Assembly: GCA_024636445.1 (NCBI GenBank)
Contig: JAGXHE010000031.1
Coordinates: forward strand, 1 to 41,681
Direction of reading: 5' to 3'
Length of the DNA stretch: 41,681 nt
Origin: Sulfitobacter sp.
GTDB lineage: Bacteria; Pseudomonadota; Alphaproteobacteria; Rhodobacterales; Rhodobacteraceae
Below, piece by piece: positions 25,398 to 33,415 of this stretch (positions are counted from its first letter, which is position 1; each line of letters starts with the position of its first letter). A program made the translations under genes and the position numbers. The notes under the pieces are model-generated. The model was given only the letters and a program-made list of their open reading frames with translations, was not told the DNA's origin and did no database searches.

Positions 25398-26197
25398 TCC
25401 AGCCCCATATCCGCCATCATCTTCTCGATCCGGGGCACATCCTGCGGGTTGTTCAACTCCCAGAACTGGCGACCGCGCGCCTCCACTTCGACGCACAGAA
25501 CAGAACCGCCGCTTTCCATGAACCGCAACTGCTCCAACCCTTCGAGCTGTTCCAGCGGACCGACCGCCCAACCGGGGTATGCCGCCAGCGCAGCAGGACG
25601 ATAGGCGTAAACGCCCACATGGTGAAACACCGGCGTCTCTGCAGCATCATCCGCAAAGTTCGTGCCGATGAAAGGAATCACTTCCTTGCTGAAATAAAGC
25701 GCTTTGCGGTTGCCGTCGAAAACCGCCGTGGTGCCGCCGACACGGCCTGCCTTGCGATCGGACAAGAACCCGTTCAGCGTCGCCCCGTCACAGCGCAGCA
25801 CCGGAGTTGCGATATCGGCGCCTTGTGACGCCTGCATCGCCTCGATCAATGCCTCGACGAACCACGGCGGGGTCAGCGGTGCATCGCCTTGCAGGTTCAC
25901 CACCACGTCATACCCGGCGCCCAGCACCGCATGAGCCTCGGCGCAACGTTCGGTGCCGTTGGCACACTCGGGCGCAGTCATCACCACCTCGGCCCCGAAG
26001 CCTTGTGCCGCCTGCGCGATCCGGTCGTCATCCGTGGCCACCACCACGCGATCCACGCCCTGTACCGACATCGCGGCGCGCCAGCTGCGTTCGATCAGCG
26101 TAGACGCGACGCCGGTGGCACCAGTCAGCGCCACCAATGGCTTGCCGGGATAACGGGTCGAGGCATAGCGGGCCGGGATGACAACCAGAACCGACAT
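25394..26197 (-). CDS. kdsB: 3-deoxy-manno-octulosonate cytidylyltransferase (CMP-KDO synthetase)
   Basis: KdsB activates KDO with CTP. The 267 aa protein has the family start, VVIPARYASTRYPGKPLVAL, VVVATDDDRIAQAAQGFGAE, VVNLQGDAPLTPPWFVEALI and HVGVYAYRPAALA. QGDAPL differs from the QGDEP of many housekeeping KdsB proteins. Its place between cysQ and a glycosyltransferase, away from the lpt genes, allows a role in a KDO-containing capsule or linker as well as LPS; the related KpsU cannot be told apart by eye. It joins cysQ by a one-base overlap at 26197. Confidence 0.87.
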   Translation of the reverse strand: MSVLVVIPARYASTRYPGKPLVALTGATGVASTLIERSWRAAMSVQGVDRVVVATDDDRIAQAAQGFGAEVVMTAPECANGTERCAEAHAVLGAGYDVVVNLQGDAPLTPPWFVEALIEAMQASQGADIATPVLRCDGATLNGFLSDRKAGRVGGTTAVFDGNRKALYFSKEVIPFIGTNFADDAAETPVFHHVGVYAYRPAALAAYPGWAVGPLEQLEGLEQLRFMESGGSVLCVEVEARGRQFWELNNPQDVPRIEKMMADMGLE

Positions 26198-26994
26198 CAG
26201 GCAGGCTTCAGATCAACGGCAGGAGAATAGGCGATGAAGAACGGGTTCTCAAAGCCGTCCTTGCCATATGTCAGATCGCTGTGGTCATCGAACCGCACGA
26301 CCTTGCCGCCTGCGCCCAGCAAAACGGCATGGCCTGCTGCGGTATCCCACTCCATCGTGCGACCCACGCGCGGGTAAAGATCTGCCTCGCCGGTGGCGAT
26401 CAGGCAGAATTTCAGCGACGAGCCTGCGGAGGTCATGTCCTTGACGGCATATTTGTTGATGTAATCGTCAGTCGCCTGATCGCGGTGCGACTTTGACGCC
26501 ACGACCATCAGCGCATTGTTGTCCGGCTTGGACACTCTCAGAGGCGTCACCGATCCGATCAGGTCCTTGTCAAAGGGTGCTGCCTCTTCCACGGTCTGAC
26601 CATTGCCCTGCGTAAAGAACAGGCGGTTCTTGGCGGGCGCATAAACCACACCGCGCGTCGGCTTGCCGTCTTCGACCAAGGCGATGTTGACGGTAAAATC
26701 GCCGCGACGGTGGACAAACTCCTTGGTGCCGTCCAGCGGATCGACGATCAGGAACGTGTCGCCCTTGGCGCTGTGCGTGGCCGACTGTTCCTCGGTCACC
26801 AGCATCATGTCGGGAAAAGATTCCCTCAAACCTTCAGAGATGATCGCGTCGGCTGCTTCATCGGCTACGGTCACCGGGCTGTCGTCCGATTTGGTCTTCA
26901 CCTCGAAATCGTCCGCGTCATAGACTTCCATGATCTTTTCGCCAGCTTCCAGCGCCAGACGGCGCATGACAGGCACCAAAGTCTCGTAATTCAT
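26197..26994 (-). CDS. cysQ: 3'(2'),5'-bisphosphate nucleotidase CysQ
   Basis: CysQ hydrolyses PAP (and PAPS) to AMP, removing the inhibitory by-product of sulfotransferases and PAPS reductase. The 265 aa inositol-phosphatase-fold protein has the metal-binding DPLDGTKEFVHRRGDFTVNI motif, LVTEEQS before it, and WDTAAGHAVLLGAGG near the end. The ATG has AAGGAG about 9 bases upstream. A TTGCCG-N17-CATAAG promoter candidate lies in the divergent 118-base gap. Its location with glycosyltransferases and a sulfotransferase suggests PAP recycling during glycan sulfation. Confidence 0.92.
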   Translation of the reverse strand: MNYETLVPVMRRLALEAGEKIMEVYDADDFEVKTKSDDSPVTVADEAADAIISEGLRESFPDMMLVTEEQSATHSAKGDTFLIVDPLDGTKEFVHRRGDFTVNIALVEDGKPTRGVVYAPAKNRLFFTQGNGQTVEEAAPFDKDLIGSVTPLRVSKPDNNALMVVASKSHRDQATDDYINKYAVKDMTSAGSSLKFCLIATGEADLYPRVGRTMEWDTAAGHAVLLGAGGKVVRFDDHSDLTYGKDGFENPFFIAYSPAVDLKPA

Positions 26995-27112
26995 GAAATA
27001 ATCTCCTTGCTCGGCCCAGATTGAAATATGTGCAAGATCACCTTATGGTACTCAGCTAACGGAACGGCAAGATTTCCCTGCGACTTTCGCAACATCAGAG
27101 GCACGACCGCAC
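26995..27112. promoter_or_regulatory. divergent promoter region cysQ / ABC permease
   Basis: These 118 bases separate two divergent genes and must hold promoters for both. On the minus strand TTGCCG, 17 bases and CATAAG make a plausible promoter for cysQ, followed by the AAGGAG ribosome site. Nothing clear is seen on the plus strand. Shared control of the two genes is possible. Confidence 0.4.
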
Positions 27113-27937
27113 ATGTTCCAATCGACGCGCAAGCCACAGTCCGGCCTTGGCACCACCATCGTGATCGCCGAGTTGATCTATCATTCGGTGGTGCGCAACG
27201 TGCGCAAGACACACAACAACGCCTTCATGGCCATTGGCATGAATATGCTTCAGGCGGTGATCTTTGTGTTGGCCTTCTACGTAATGTTTTCCCTTCTCGG
27301 CCTGCGCGGCTCGGCGCTGCGGGGTGATTTTCTTGTTTATATCATGTCGGGCATTTTCCTCTTCATGACGCACACCAAGACGATGGGCGCCGTGGCAAAC
27401 TCTGAGGGACCGGCCAGCCCGATGATGCAGCACGCACCAATGAACACGATCATCGCGATTGCCGCCGCGGCATTGGCGACGCTGTATATCCAGGTGCTGT
27501 CGTTGTTCATGATCCTGTTCATCTATCACGTGGCTTTTGTCCCACTTGAGATCGAGCAGCCGTTCGCAGCCTTCGGGATGTTGATGATATCGTGGTTCAC
27601 CGGTCTGGCGCTGGGGCTGCTGGTGCTGTCGATCAAGCCTTGGTTTCCGAGTTTCACGGACATTTTCGTCACAGTCTACCAGCGCGCGAACATGATCGCG
27701 TCCGGCAAGATGTTCGTGGCGAATACGCTGCCCAGCTTCATGCTGGCGATGTTCGACTGGAACCCGCTGTTTCACTGCATCGATCAGGCGCGCGGCTTTG
27801 CCTTCATCAACTACACGCCGCGCTATACATCGATCGAATATCCCCTGTACGTGGGGCTGGTTCTGTTGATGCTGGGCTTGATGGGCGAGTTCTACACCCG
27901 CCGCCACGCTTCGATCAGTTGGGAAGCGCGGCGTTGA
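27113..27937 (+). CDS. ABC-2 type polysaccharide export permease (KpsM-like)
   Basis: Inner-membrane permease of an ABC exporter, 274 aa with about six hydrophobic segments (AFMAIGMNMLQAVIFVLAFY, FLVYIMSGIFLFM, IIAIAAAALATLYIQVLSLF, FGMLMISWFTGLALGLLVL, and a C-terminal YVGLVLLMLGLMG). The FDWNPLFHCIDQARGFAF stretch and the FYTRRHASISWEAR end are typical of capsule/O-antigen ABC-2 permeases such as KpsM. No ATPase partner (KpsT/Wzt type) lies nearby. It diverges from cysQ-kdsB-GT2, which ties it to glycan export; the substrate is inferred. Confidence 0.82.
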   Translation: MFQSTRKPQSGLGTTIVIAELIYHSVVRNVRKTHNNAFMAIGMNMLQAVIFVLAFYVMFSLLGLRGSALRGDFLVYIMSGIFLFMTHTKTMGAVANSEGPASPMMQHAPMNTIIAIAAAALATLYIQVLSLFMILFIYHVAFVPLEIEQPFAAFGMLMISWFTGLALGLLVLSIKPWFPSFTDIFVTVYQRANMIASGKMFVANTLPSFMLAMFDWNPLFHCIDQARGFAFINYTPRYTSIEYPLYVGLVLLMLGLMGEFYTRRHASISWEARR

Positions 27938-28536
27938 TACGGGTGCTGGTTTTCGCAGCATCTCTGGTTGTCGGCCTCTCACAGGCTTGCCTGGCATTTG
28001 AATTTCCAGCGCTCTACCGGGTGATCGACGTGGCCTCGGACGACGTATTGAACGTTCGCGTGGCGCCCACGGTCCAAAGCGACATCATCGGTGGGCTTTT
28101 GCACAACGAAACCGGGATCGAGGTTGTCGGAGTGTCGGAAGGCGGCGACTGGGGTCGCGTCAACGTGGGCGAATGGTCGGGTTGGACCGCAATGCGGTTC
28201 CTGCAACGCAGTGATCGGCCCACCCGCCCATTACGGGCCGAATGTTTCGGGACAGAGCCGTTCTGGGGCCTGTCTCTGGACGCCACCCATGTCTTTCGCG
28301 AACCCGAGCAAGGGTCGCAGCCTTATCGCGCCACTGCCGAATTGTCAGCCGCCAACAACACCAACAGCCTCGCCATTTTGGGCCATAGTCCCAATGGCCA
28401 AATGACCGCGATCGTGGATGCCAGGCAATGCTCCGACGGCATGTCGGATCGCCTCTTTGGCCTGTCTATCGGCTTGGTTCTGACCAGCGGAAACAGTCCC
28501 AGATTTCTGAGTGGCTGCTGTTCCCTCACGCCCTGA
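27934..28536 (+). CDS. secreted SH3-domain protein
   Basis: A periplasmic protein of 200 aa. It starts at TTG 27934, overlapping the permease stop as TTGA; GTG 27943 is an alternative three codons later. The signal peptide is VLVFAASLVVGLSQACLA with likely cleavage before FEFPALY. Residues about 25-90 form a bacterial SH3 domain (DDVLNVRVAPTVQSDIIGGL, then GDWGRVNVGEWSGWTAMRFL). The rest begins with ECFGTEPFWGLSL, as in a group of uncharacterised secreted proteins. Bacterial SH3 domains often bind peptidoglycan. A longer open frame to 27592 is permease shadow. The function is not known. Confidence 0.75.
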   Translation: MIRVLVFAASLVVGLSQACLAFEFPALYRVIDVASDDVLNVRVAPTVQSDIIGGLLHNETGIEVVGVSEGGDWGRVNVGEWSGWTAMRFLQRSDRPTRPLRAECFGTEPFWGLSLDATHVFREPEQGSQPYRATAELSAANNTNSLAILGHSPNGQMTAIVDARQCSDGMSDRLFGLSIGLVLTSGNSPRFLSGCCSLTP

Positions 28537-28545
28537 CTGTCGCGT

Positions 28546-29148
28546 CTAATCCACCACCCGCAGCGTCAGGTTGATCCGCCCGCCCTTGGGCAGCAGCGAC
28601 CCCGCGCCGAACTTGATCCGGTCCACTCCGTGATAGGTCAGCCGCGCTGCGCCAGCCAGCACCACCACATCGCCGCTTTCCAGCCAGACCGATTCGGTCT
28701 TGCCGCCGCGGGTCTGGTTGCCGACGCGAAACAGGCCCGGATCGCCCAGCGACACCGACACGACCGGCCATGAATAATCCGCCTCGTCGCGATCCTGGTG
28801 CAAACCCATGCGCGCGCCTTCGCCGTAGAAGTTGACCAGACAGCAATCGGGCTGCCGCTGTAATCTCGTCAGAGTGTCCCAGATATCCAGCACCGGCTGC
28901 GGTACCGGCGGCCATTCCGTGCCGCTGGGGTGCCGTTCGGCATAGCGATAGCCGCTGCGATCCGAAAACCACCCATAGCGCCCCGCAGAGGTCATACGTA
29001 CCGACATCGGCTTGCCATAGGGCGTATCAGGCTGAAAAAGCGGCGCTGCGGCCACCACGCTGCGCACCGCGTCCAGCACTTCTGTCTGCGCTGCGCGGTC
29101 CAGAAAACCTTTGTAAATTTCAACATCCCGCAGGATCAACTTCGTCAT
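28546..29148 (-). CDS. alkB: AlkB-type DNA dealkylation dioxygenase
   Basis: AlkB uses Fe(II) and 2-oxoglutarate to remove 1-methyladenine and 3-methylcytosine damage. The 200 aa protein has the iron ligands of the HxD...H facial triad (LHQDRDEADYSWPVVSVSLG and YHGVDRI) and the 2-oxoglutarate-binding Arg residues in GGRINLTLRVVD at the C-terminus. MSVRMTSAGRYGWFSDRSGY is the substrate-lid region. It converges on the SH3 gene with a nine-base gap and diverges from dnaK. No ada or alkA homologue is beside it. Confidence 0.92.
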   Translation of the reverse strand: MTKLILRDVEIYKGFLDRAAQTEVLDAVRSVVAAAPLFQPDTPYGKPMSVRMTSAGRYGWFSDRSGYRYAERHPSGTEWPPVPQPVLDIWDTLTRLQRQPDCCLVNFYGEGARMGLHQDRDEADYSWPVVSVSLGDPGLFRVGNQTRGGKTESVWLESGDVVVLAGAARLTYHGVDRIKFGAGSLLPKGGRINLTLRVVD

Positions 29149-29196
29149 ATCAGCACCAAACCATAAAAATTCACGTTAAAGCCGCCCCAAGACCGG

Positions 29197-29225
29197 TTGC
29201 AGGGTGCTTTTGCGCTCCTTATATA
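29197..29225 (+). promoter_or_regulatory. candidate dnaK promoter
   Basis: TTGCAG at 29197-29202 and TATATA at 29220-29225 are separated by 17 bases, 112 bases before the dnaK start. The sequence fits a sigma-70 promoter. A heat-shock (RpoH) promoter would be expected for dnaK and could overlap here (CTCCTTATATACCC), but the -35 does not match CTTGAA well. Confidence 0.45.
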
Positions 29226-29336
29226 CCCTTCGAACCGCACGGGCACTTCGCTTCGTGACATATCATTCGGGGCTAGGGTGCCGAAACGGGCCCACGCCTC
29301 GTGTCATCGCCTTGAGTAGAAAAAGGGATCGAAAAT

Positions 29337-31247
29337 ATGGCTAAAGTCATCGGTATTGACCTTGGAACCACCAACAGCTGCATCGCCATCATGGACGGCA
29401 GCCAACCACGCGTCATCGAAAACGCCGAAGGTGCGCGCACAACGCCATCCATCGTTGCGTTCACAGATGAAGAGCGTCTCGTCGGACAGCCAGCCAAACG
29501 GCAGGCCGTAACCAACCCCGACAACACAATCTTTGGCGTCAAGCGCCTGATCGGCCGTCGCAATGACGACGCGGATCTGGCCAAGGATAAAAAGAACCTG
29601 CCGTTCACCGTCATCGACGGCGGCAATGGCGACGCATGGGTTCAGGCCAAAGGTGAAAAATATTCGCCCAGCCAGATCTCGGCCTTCATTCTGGGCAAGA
29701 TGAAAGAGACCGCCGAATCGTACCTCGGTGAAGAAGTGACCCAGGCGGTCATCACCGTTCCGGCATATTTCAACGACGCCCAGCGTCAGGCCACCAAGGA
29801 CGCAGGCAAGATCGCCGGTCTGGAAGTGCTGCGGATCATCAACGAACCGACAGCTGCCGCGCTGGCCTATGGTCTGGACAAAGAGAACACACAAACCATC
29901 GCGGTCTATGACCTTGGCGGCGGTACATTCGACGTGACCATTCTGGAAATCGACGACGGTCTGTTCGAAGTCAAATCGACCAACGGCGACACCTTCCTGG
30001 GTGGTGAAGACTTTGACATGCGCATCGTCAACTACCTGGCAGGCGAGTTCAAAAAAGAACACAACGTCGATCTGACTCTGGACAAGATGGCCTTGCAGCG
30101 TCTGAAAGAAGCTGCCGAAAAAGCCAAGATCGAACTGTCGTCCTCGTCGCAAACCGAGATCAACCAGCCGTTCATCTCGATGGGCTCGAACGGTCAGCCG
30201 CTGCACATGGTCATGAAACTGACCCGTGCCAAACTGGAATCGCTGGTCGGTGACCTGATCAAAGCATCGATGAAGCCTTGCGCCGCGGCGTTGAAAGACG
30301 CGGGCCTGTCGGCATCCGACATCGACGAAGTCGTTCTGGTCGGCGGCATGACCCGTATGCCTCGTGTGATCGAAGAAGTGACCAAATTCTTCGGCAAAGA
30401 GCCGCACAAGGGTGTGAACCCTGACGAAGTCGTGGCTCTTGGCGCCGCCATTCAGGCCGGTGTTCTTCAGGGCGACGTCAAGGACGTGGTTCTGCTGGAC
30501 GTGACACCGCTGAGCCTTGGCATCGAAACGCTGGGTGGCGTGTTCACCCGTCTGATCGACCGCAACACCACGATCCCAACGAAAAAGTCGCAGATCTTCT
30601 CGACCGCCGAAGACAACCAGAACGCCGTGACCATCCGGTGTTTCCAGGGCGAACGTGAAATGGCATCCGACAACAAGATTCTTGGTGCCTTCAACCTTGA
30701 AAACATCCCGCCTGCTCCGCGCGGCATGCCCCAGATCGAAGTGACCTTCGACATCGATGCCAACGGCATCGTGTCGGTCGGCGCTTTGGACAAAGGCACC
30801 GGCAAAGAGCAAAAGATCACGATCCAGGCGTCGGGCGGTCTGTCCGATGCGGACATCGAGAAAATGGTCAAGGATGCGGAAGAGAACGCAGAATCGGACA
30901 AAGAGCGCCGCAGCCTGATCGAAGCGAAAAACCAGGCCGAAAGCCTGATCCATTCGACCGAAAAGTCTGTGGAAGAGCATTCGGACAAGGTCGATCCGAC
31001 CACGGTCGAAGCGATCGAGCTGGCCATCGCCGCGCTGAAGGACGAACTGGAAACCGACAACGTCGACAAGATCAAATCGGGCATCCAGAACGTGACCGAA
31101 GCCGCCATGAAGCTGGGTGAGGCAATCTACAAGGCCGCCCAGGACGAAGGCGAAGATGCGCCGCACGCTGCGGACGAGCCGCGCAACGACAATGACGATA
31201 TCGTCGATGCCGAATTCGAAGATCTCGACGACGACAAGCGCGCGTAA
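29337..31247 (+). CDS. dnaK: molecular chaperone DnaK (Hsp70)
   Basis: ATP-driven chaperone, 636 aa. The nucleotide-binding domain (about 1-385) starts [19 protein letters not shown] and contains [15 protein letters not shown] and [17 protein letters not shown] linker leads into the substrate-binding domain ([19 protein letters not shown]) and an alpha-helical lid; the C-terminus [14 protein letters not shown] is the co-chaperone-binding tail. AAAAGGGA precedes the ATG. It is followed by dnaJ, the standard order; grpE is not in the window. Confidence 0.98.
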   Translation: MAKVIGIDLGTTNSCIAIMDGSQPRVIENAEGARTTPSIVAFTDEERLVGQPAKRQAVTNPDNTIFGVKRLIGRRNDDADLAKDKKNLPFTVIDGGNGDAWVQAKGEKYSPSQISAFILGKMKETAESYLGEEVTQAVITVPAYFNDAQRQATKDAGKIAGLEVLRIINEPTAAALAYGLDKENTQTIAVYDLGGGTFDVTILEIDDGLFEVKSTNGDTFLGGEDFDMRIVNYLAGEFKKEHNVDLTLDKMALQRLKEAAEKAKIELSSSSQTEINQPFISMGSNGQPLHMVMKLTRAKLESLVGDLIKASMKPCAAALKDAGLSASDIDEVVLVGGMTRMPRVIEEVTKFFGKEPHKGVNPDEVVALGAAIQAGVLQGDVKDVVLLDVTPLSLGIETLGGVFTRLIDRNTTIPTKKSQIFSTAEDNQNAVTIRCFQGEREMASDNKILGAFNLENIPPAPRGMPQIEVTFDIDANGIVSVGALDKGTGKEQKITIQASGGLSDADIEKMVKDAEENAESDKERRSLIEAKNQAESLIHSTEKSVEEHSDKVDPTTVEAIELAIAALKDELETDNVDKIKSGIQNVTEAAMKLGEAIYKAAQDEGEDAPHAADEPRNDNDDIVDAEFEDLDDDKRA

Positions 31248-31268
31248 GCTCACTTACGGAACCACTCA

Positions 31269-31299
31269 GAGGGCCGGTCCGATCTCCGGGCCGGCCCTC
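31269..31299 (+). terminator. strong hairpin between dnaK and dnaJ
   Basis: GAGGGCCGG (31269-31277) pairs with CCGGCCCTC (31291-31299); the stem extends inward to 12 pairs with one G-T, around a 7-base loop. There is no T-run after it, so it is probably an attenuator or an mRNA-stabilising/processing hairpin that lets dnaK be made in excess over dnaJ, rather than a full terminator. Confidence 0.6.
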
Positions 31300-31324
31300 G
31301 ACGTTCCAGACAAGGACATGACAC

Positions 31325-32482
31325 ATGGCAAAACGTGATTATTACGACGTCCTTGGGGTCGCAAAAGGCGCGTCTGCAGACGAGATCAAAAAAGGCTATC
31401 GGACCAAGGCCAAGGAGTTGCACCCCGACCGCAACGCCGACAATCCCGACGCCGAATCGAAATTCAAAGAGGCCAACGAGGCCTATGAGGTTCTCAAGGA
31501 CGCCAATAAAAAGGCCGCCTATGATCGCTACGGCCACGCCGCATTCGACGGTGGCATGGGGGGCGGTGGACGTCCCGGTGGCGGCTTTGGCGGTGGCGGC
31601 GGGCAGGGCGACTTTGGCTCGGCCTTTTCCGACGTCTTTGACGACCTCTTTGGTGACTTCATGGGTGGCCAGCGCGGTGGCGGCGGACGTCGTGCGGCGC
31701 GCGGCTCTGACCTGCGGTACAATCTCCGCATCTCGCTGGAAGATGCCTTTGCAGGACTGCAGAAAACCATCAACGTCCCCACCTCGGTGGCCTGCACCGT
31801 CTGCAACGGCACCGGTGCCGAAAGCGGTGCCGAACCCACCACCTGCCCGACCTGTTCGGGCATGGGCAAGGTCCGCGCGCAGCAGGGTTTCTTTACCGTC
31901 GAACGCACCTGCCCCACATGTTCCGGCATGGGTCAGATCATCAAGAACCCGTGCAGTGCCTGTCAGGGCGCAGGCCGCATCGAAAAAGACCGCGCCCTGT
32001 CGGTGAACATCCCCGCAGGCGTCGAAACCGGCACCCGCATCCGTCTCGCTGGCGAAGGCGAAGCAGGCATGCGCGGCGGCCCCACGGGCGATCTCTACAT
32101 CTTCATCGAGGTGACAGAGCACAAGCTGTTCGAACGTGACGGCAACAACCTGTATTGCCGCGTTCCGGTCAGCATGGGCACAGCAGCCTTGGGCGGCAGC
32201 ATCGAGGTGCCGACCATCGACGGCGGCCGTGGCCGCGTGCAAATCCCTGCAGGGTCACAATCGGGTCGTCAGATGCGACTGCGCAGCAAAGGGATGCCCA
32301 CTCTGCGTGGCGGTGCGCCCGGCGATATGTTCATCGAACTGGCGGTCGAGACCCCTGTGAACCTGACCAGTCGTCAAAAAGACCTGCTGCGCGAATTCGA
32401 GGATCTCTCGGAAGAGAACAATCCCGAATCCAGCAGCTTTTTCTCCTCGGTCAAGTCCTTCTGGGATTCGATGAAGGGCTGA
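31325..32482 (+). CDS. dnaJ: co-chaperone DnaJ (Hsp40)
   Basis: DnaJ delivers substrates to DnaK and stimulates its ATPase. The 385 aa protein has a J-domain (1-70) with the essential HPD in [15 protein letters not shown], a Gly/Phe-rich linker (about 75-115), four zinc-binding CxxCxGxG repeats ([32 protein letters not shown]) and the C-terminal beta domains. A type I DnaJ, complete. The start has ACAAGGACATGACACATG upstream. Confidence 0.97.
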   Translation: MAKRDYYDVLGVAKGASADEIKKGYRTKAKELHPDRNADNPDAESKFKEANEAYEVLKDANKKAAYDRYGHAAFDGGMGGGGRPGGGFGGGGGQGDFGSAFSDVFDDLFGDFMGGQRGGGGRRAARGSDLRYNLRISLEDAFAGLQKTINVPTSVACTVCNGTGAESGAEPTTCPTCSGMGKVRAQQGFFTVERTCPTCSGMGQIIKNPCSACQGAGRIEKDRALSVNIPAGVETGTRIRLAGEGEAGMRGGPTGDLYIFIEVTEHKLFERDGNNLYCRVPVSMGTAALGGSIEVPTIDGGRGRVQIPAGSQSGRQMRLRSKGMPTLRGGAPGDMFIELAVETPVNLTSRQKDLLREFEDLSEENNPESSSFFSSVKSFWDSMKG

Positions 32483-32487
32483 ATACT

Positions 32488-32512
32488 GTGAGGCAGGGTC
32501 ACCCTGCCTCAC
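32488..32512 (+). terminator. hairpin terminator after dnaJ
   Basis: GTGAGGCAGGGT (32488-32499) and ACCCTGCCTCAC (32501-32512) are perfect reverse complements of 12 bases, six bases after the dnaJ stop. The stem is very stable. A T-rich but not pure T stretch follows. It probably ends the dnaKJ transcript before radC. Confidence 0.7.
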
Positions 32513-32544
32513 ATGTCGTGTTAACCGTCCGGTAACCACGTCTG

Positions 32545-33309
32545 ATGCAAGCTGCACGAATGTCCAGCTTCGCCGAACACCCCCTACTATTCGACTTTGA
32601 CGAGGCGACGCCCGCGCCGCTGCCTGCGGGGCCGCGTCCTTCGTATATTGCAGACCACCGCGCCCGGTTGCGCGCGCGGTTCATGGCCGGTGGCGCGCAG
32701 GCCATGCCCGATTACGAAATGCTGGAACTGGTCTTGTTCCGCGCGATCCCCCGGCGCGACGTAAAACCGCTGGCACATGCACTGATGGAGAAATTCGGCG
32801 ACTTTAATCGCGTGGTCACCGCCCCCGAGCCCCGCCTGCGCGAGGTCAACGGCGTGGGCGACGCCGTGATTGTCGAGCTAAAGATCGTCGAGGCAGCCGC
32901 CCACCGCATGGCGCGCGCCAAGGTATTGAACCAACATGCGATTTCCAGTTGGGACGCGCTTATCGACTATTGCCATACCACGATGGCCCACCGCGAAACC
33001 GAACAATTCCGTGTGCTCTATCTGGATCGAAAGAACGTTCTGATCGCGGACGAGGAACAGGCCAAAGGCACCGTTGATCACGTACCGGTCTACCCGCGCG
33101 AAGTCGCCAAACGCGCGCTTGAGCTGAATGCCTCGGCGCTGATTCTGGTGCACAATCACCCCTCGGGTGACCCCACGCCCAGCCAGTCGGACATATCCAT
33201 GACGCAACAGGTCGAAGCGGCCTGCGTCGCGTTGGGTCTGTCCTTGCACGATCATCTGATCGTCGGAAAATCCCATGAACTGAGCTTTAAATCAGAGGGG
33301 TATCTCTAG
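32545..33309 (+). CDS. radC: RadC/JAB-domain protein
   Basis: RadC-family proteins carry a JAB/MPN metalloprotease-like fold; the DNA-repair name is historical and the biochemical role is not settled. The 254 aa protein has an N-terminal helix-hairpin-helix-type region (LREVNGVGDAVIVELKIVEA) and the C-terminal JAB domain with VHNHPSGDPTPSQSDI, giving the HxHPSGDxxPSxxD metal motif. The start is ATG 32545 or, five codons later, ATG 32560. Its stop codon lies in a direct repeat that marks the left end of the palindromic element at 33304-33415. Confidence 0.92.
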   Translation: MQAARMSSFAEHPLLFDFDEATPAPLPAGPRPSYIADHRARLRARFMAGGAQAMPDYEMLELVLFRAIPRRDVKPLAHALMEKFGDFNRVVTAPEPRLREVNGVGDAVIVELKIVEAAAHRMARAKVLNQHAISSWDALIDYCHTTMAHRETEQFRVLYLDRKNVLIADEEQAKGTVDHVPVYPREVAKRALELNASALILVHNHPSGDPTPSQSDISMTQQVEAACVALGLSLHDHLIVGKSHELSFKSEGYL

Positions 33310-33415
33310 CGCATTTCGACTTTACACGAGACGTTGGGTATCAGCTGACGCGTTGAAATCCATGATTTCAGGCAGCGTCGGATTTTGCAGGATTAAGTCG
33401 GAACGCTCTAGCGCA
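33304..33415. repeat. MITE-like palindromic element between radC and the OmpA-fusion gene
   Basis: About 112 bases with layered symmetry. The ends are an exact direct repeat, CTCTAGCGCA, at 33304-33313 and 33406-33415. Just inside, AGCGCATTTCGACTT and AAGTCGGAACGCT form imperfect terminal inverted repeats. In the middle TGAAATC-CAT-GATTTCA (33354-33370) is a perfect hairpin, lengthened by GACGC (33347-33351) and GCGTC (33375-33379). There is no open frame. The stop codons of both flanking genes lie in the direct repeats. It looks like a non-autonomous mobile element or dispersed intergenic repeat; other copies cannot be checked here. Confidence 0.65.

Noticed and set aside
29304-31253. Long open frame on the minus strand (about 650 codons)
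   Set aside because: It is antisense to dnaK, a known cause of long mirror frames; the product has low complexity and no domains.
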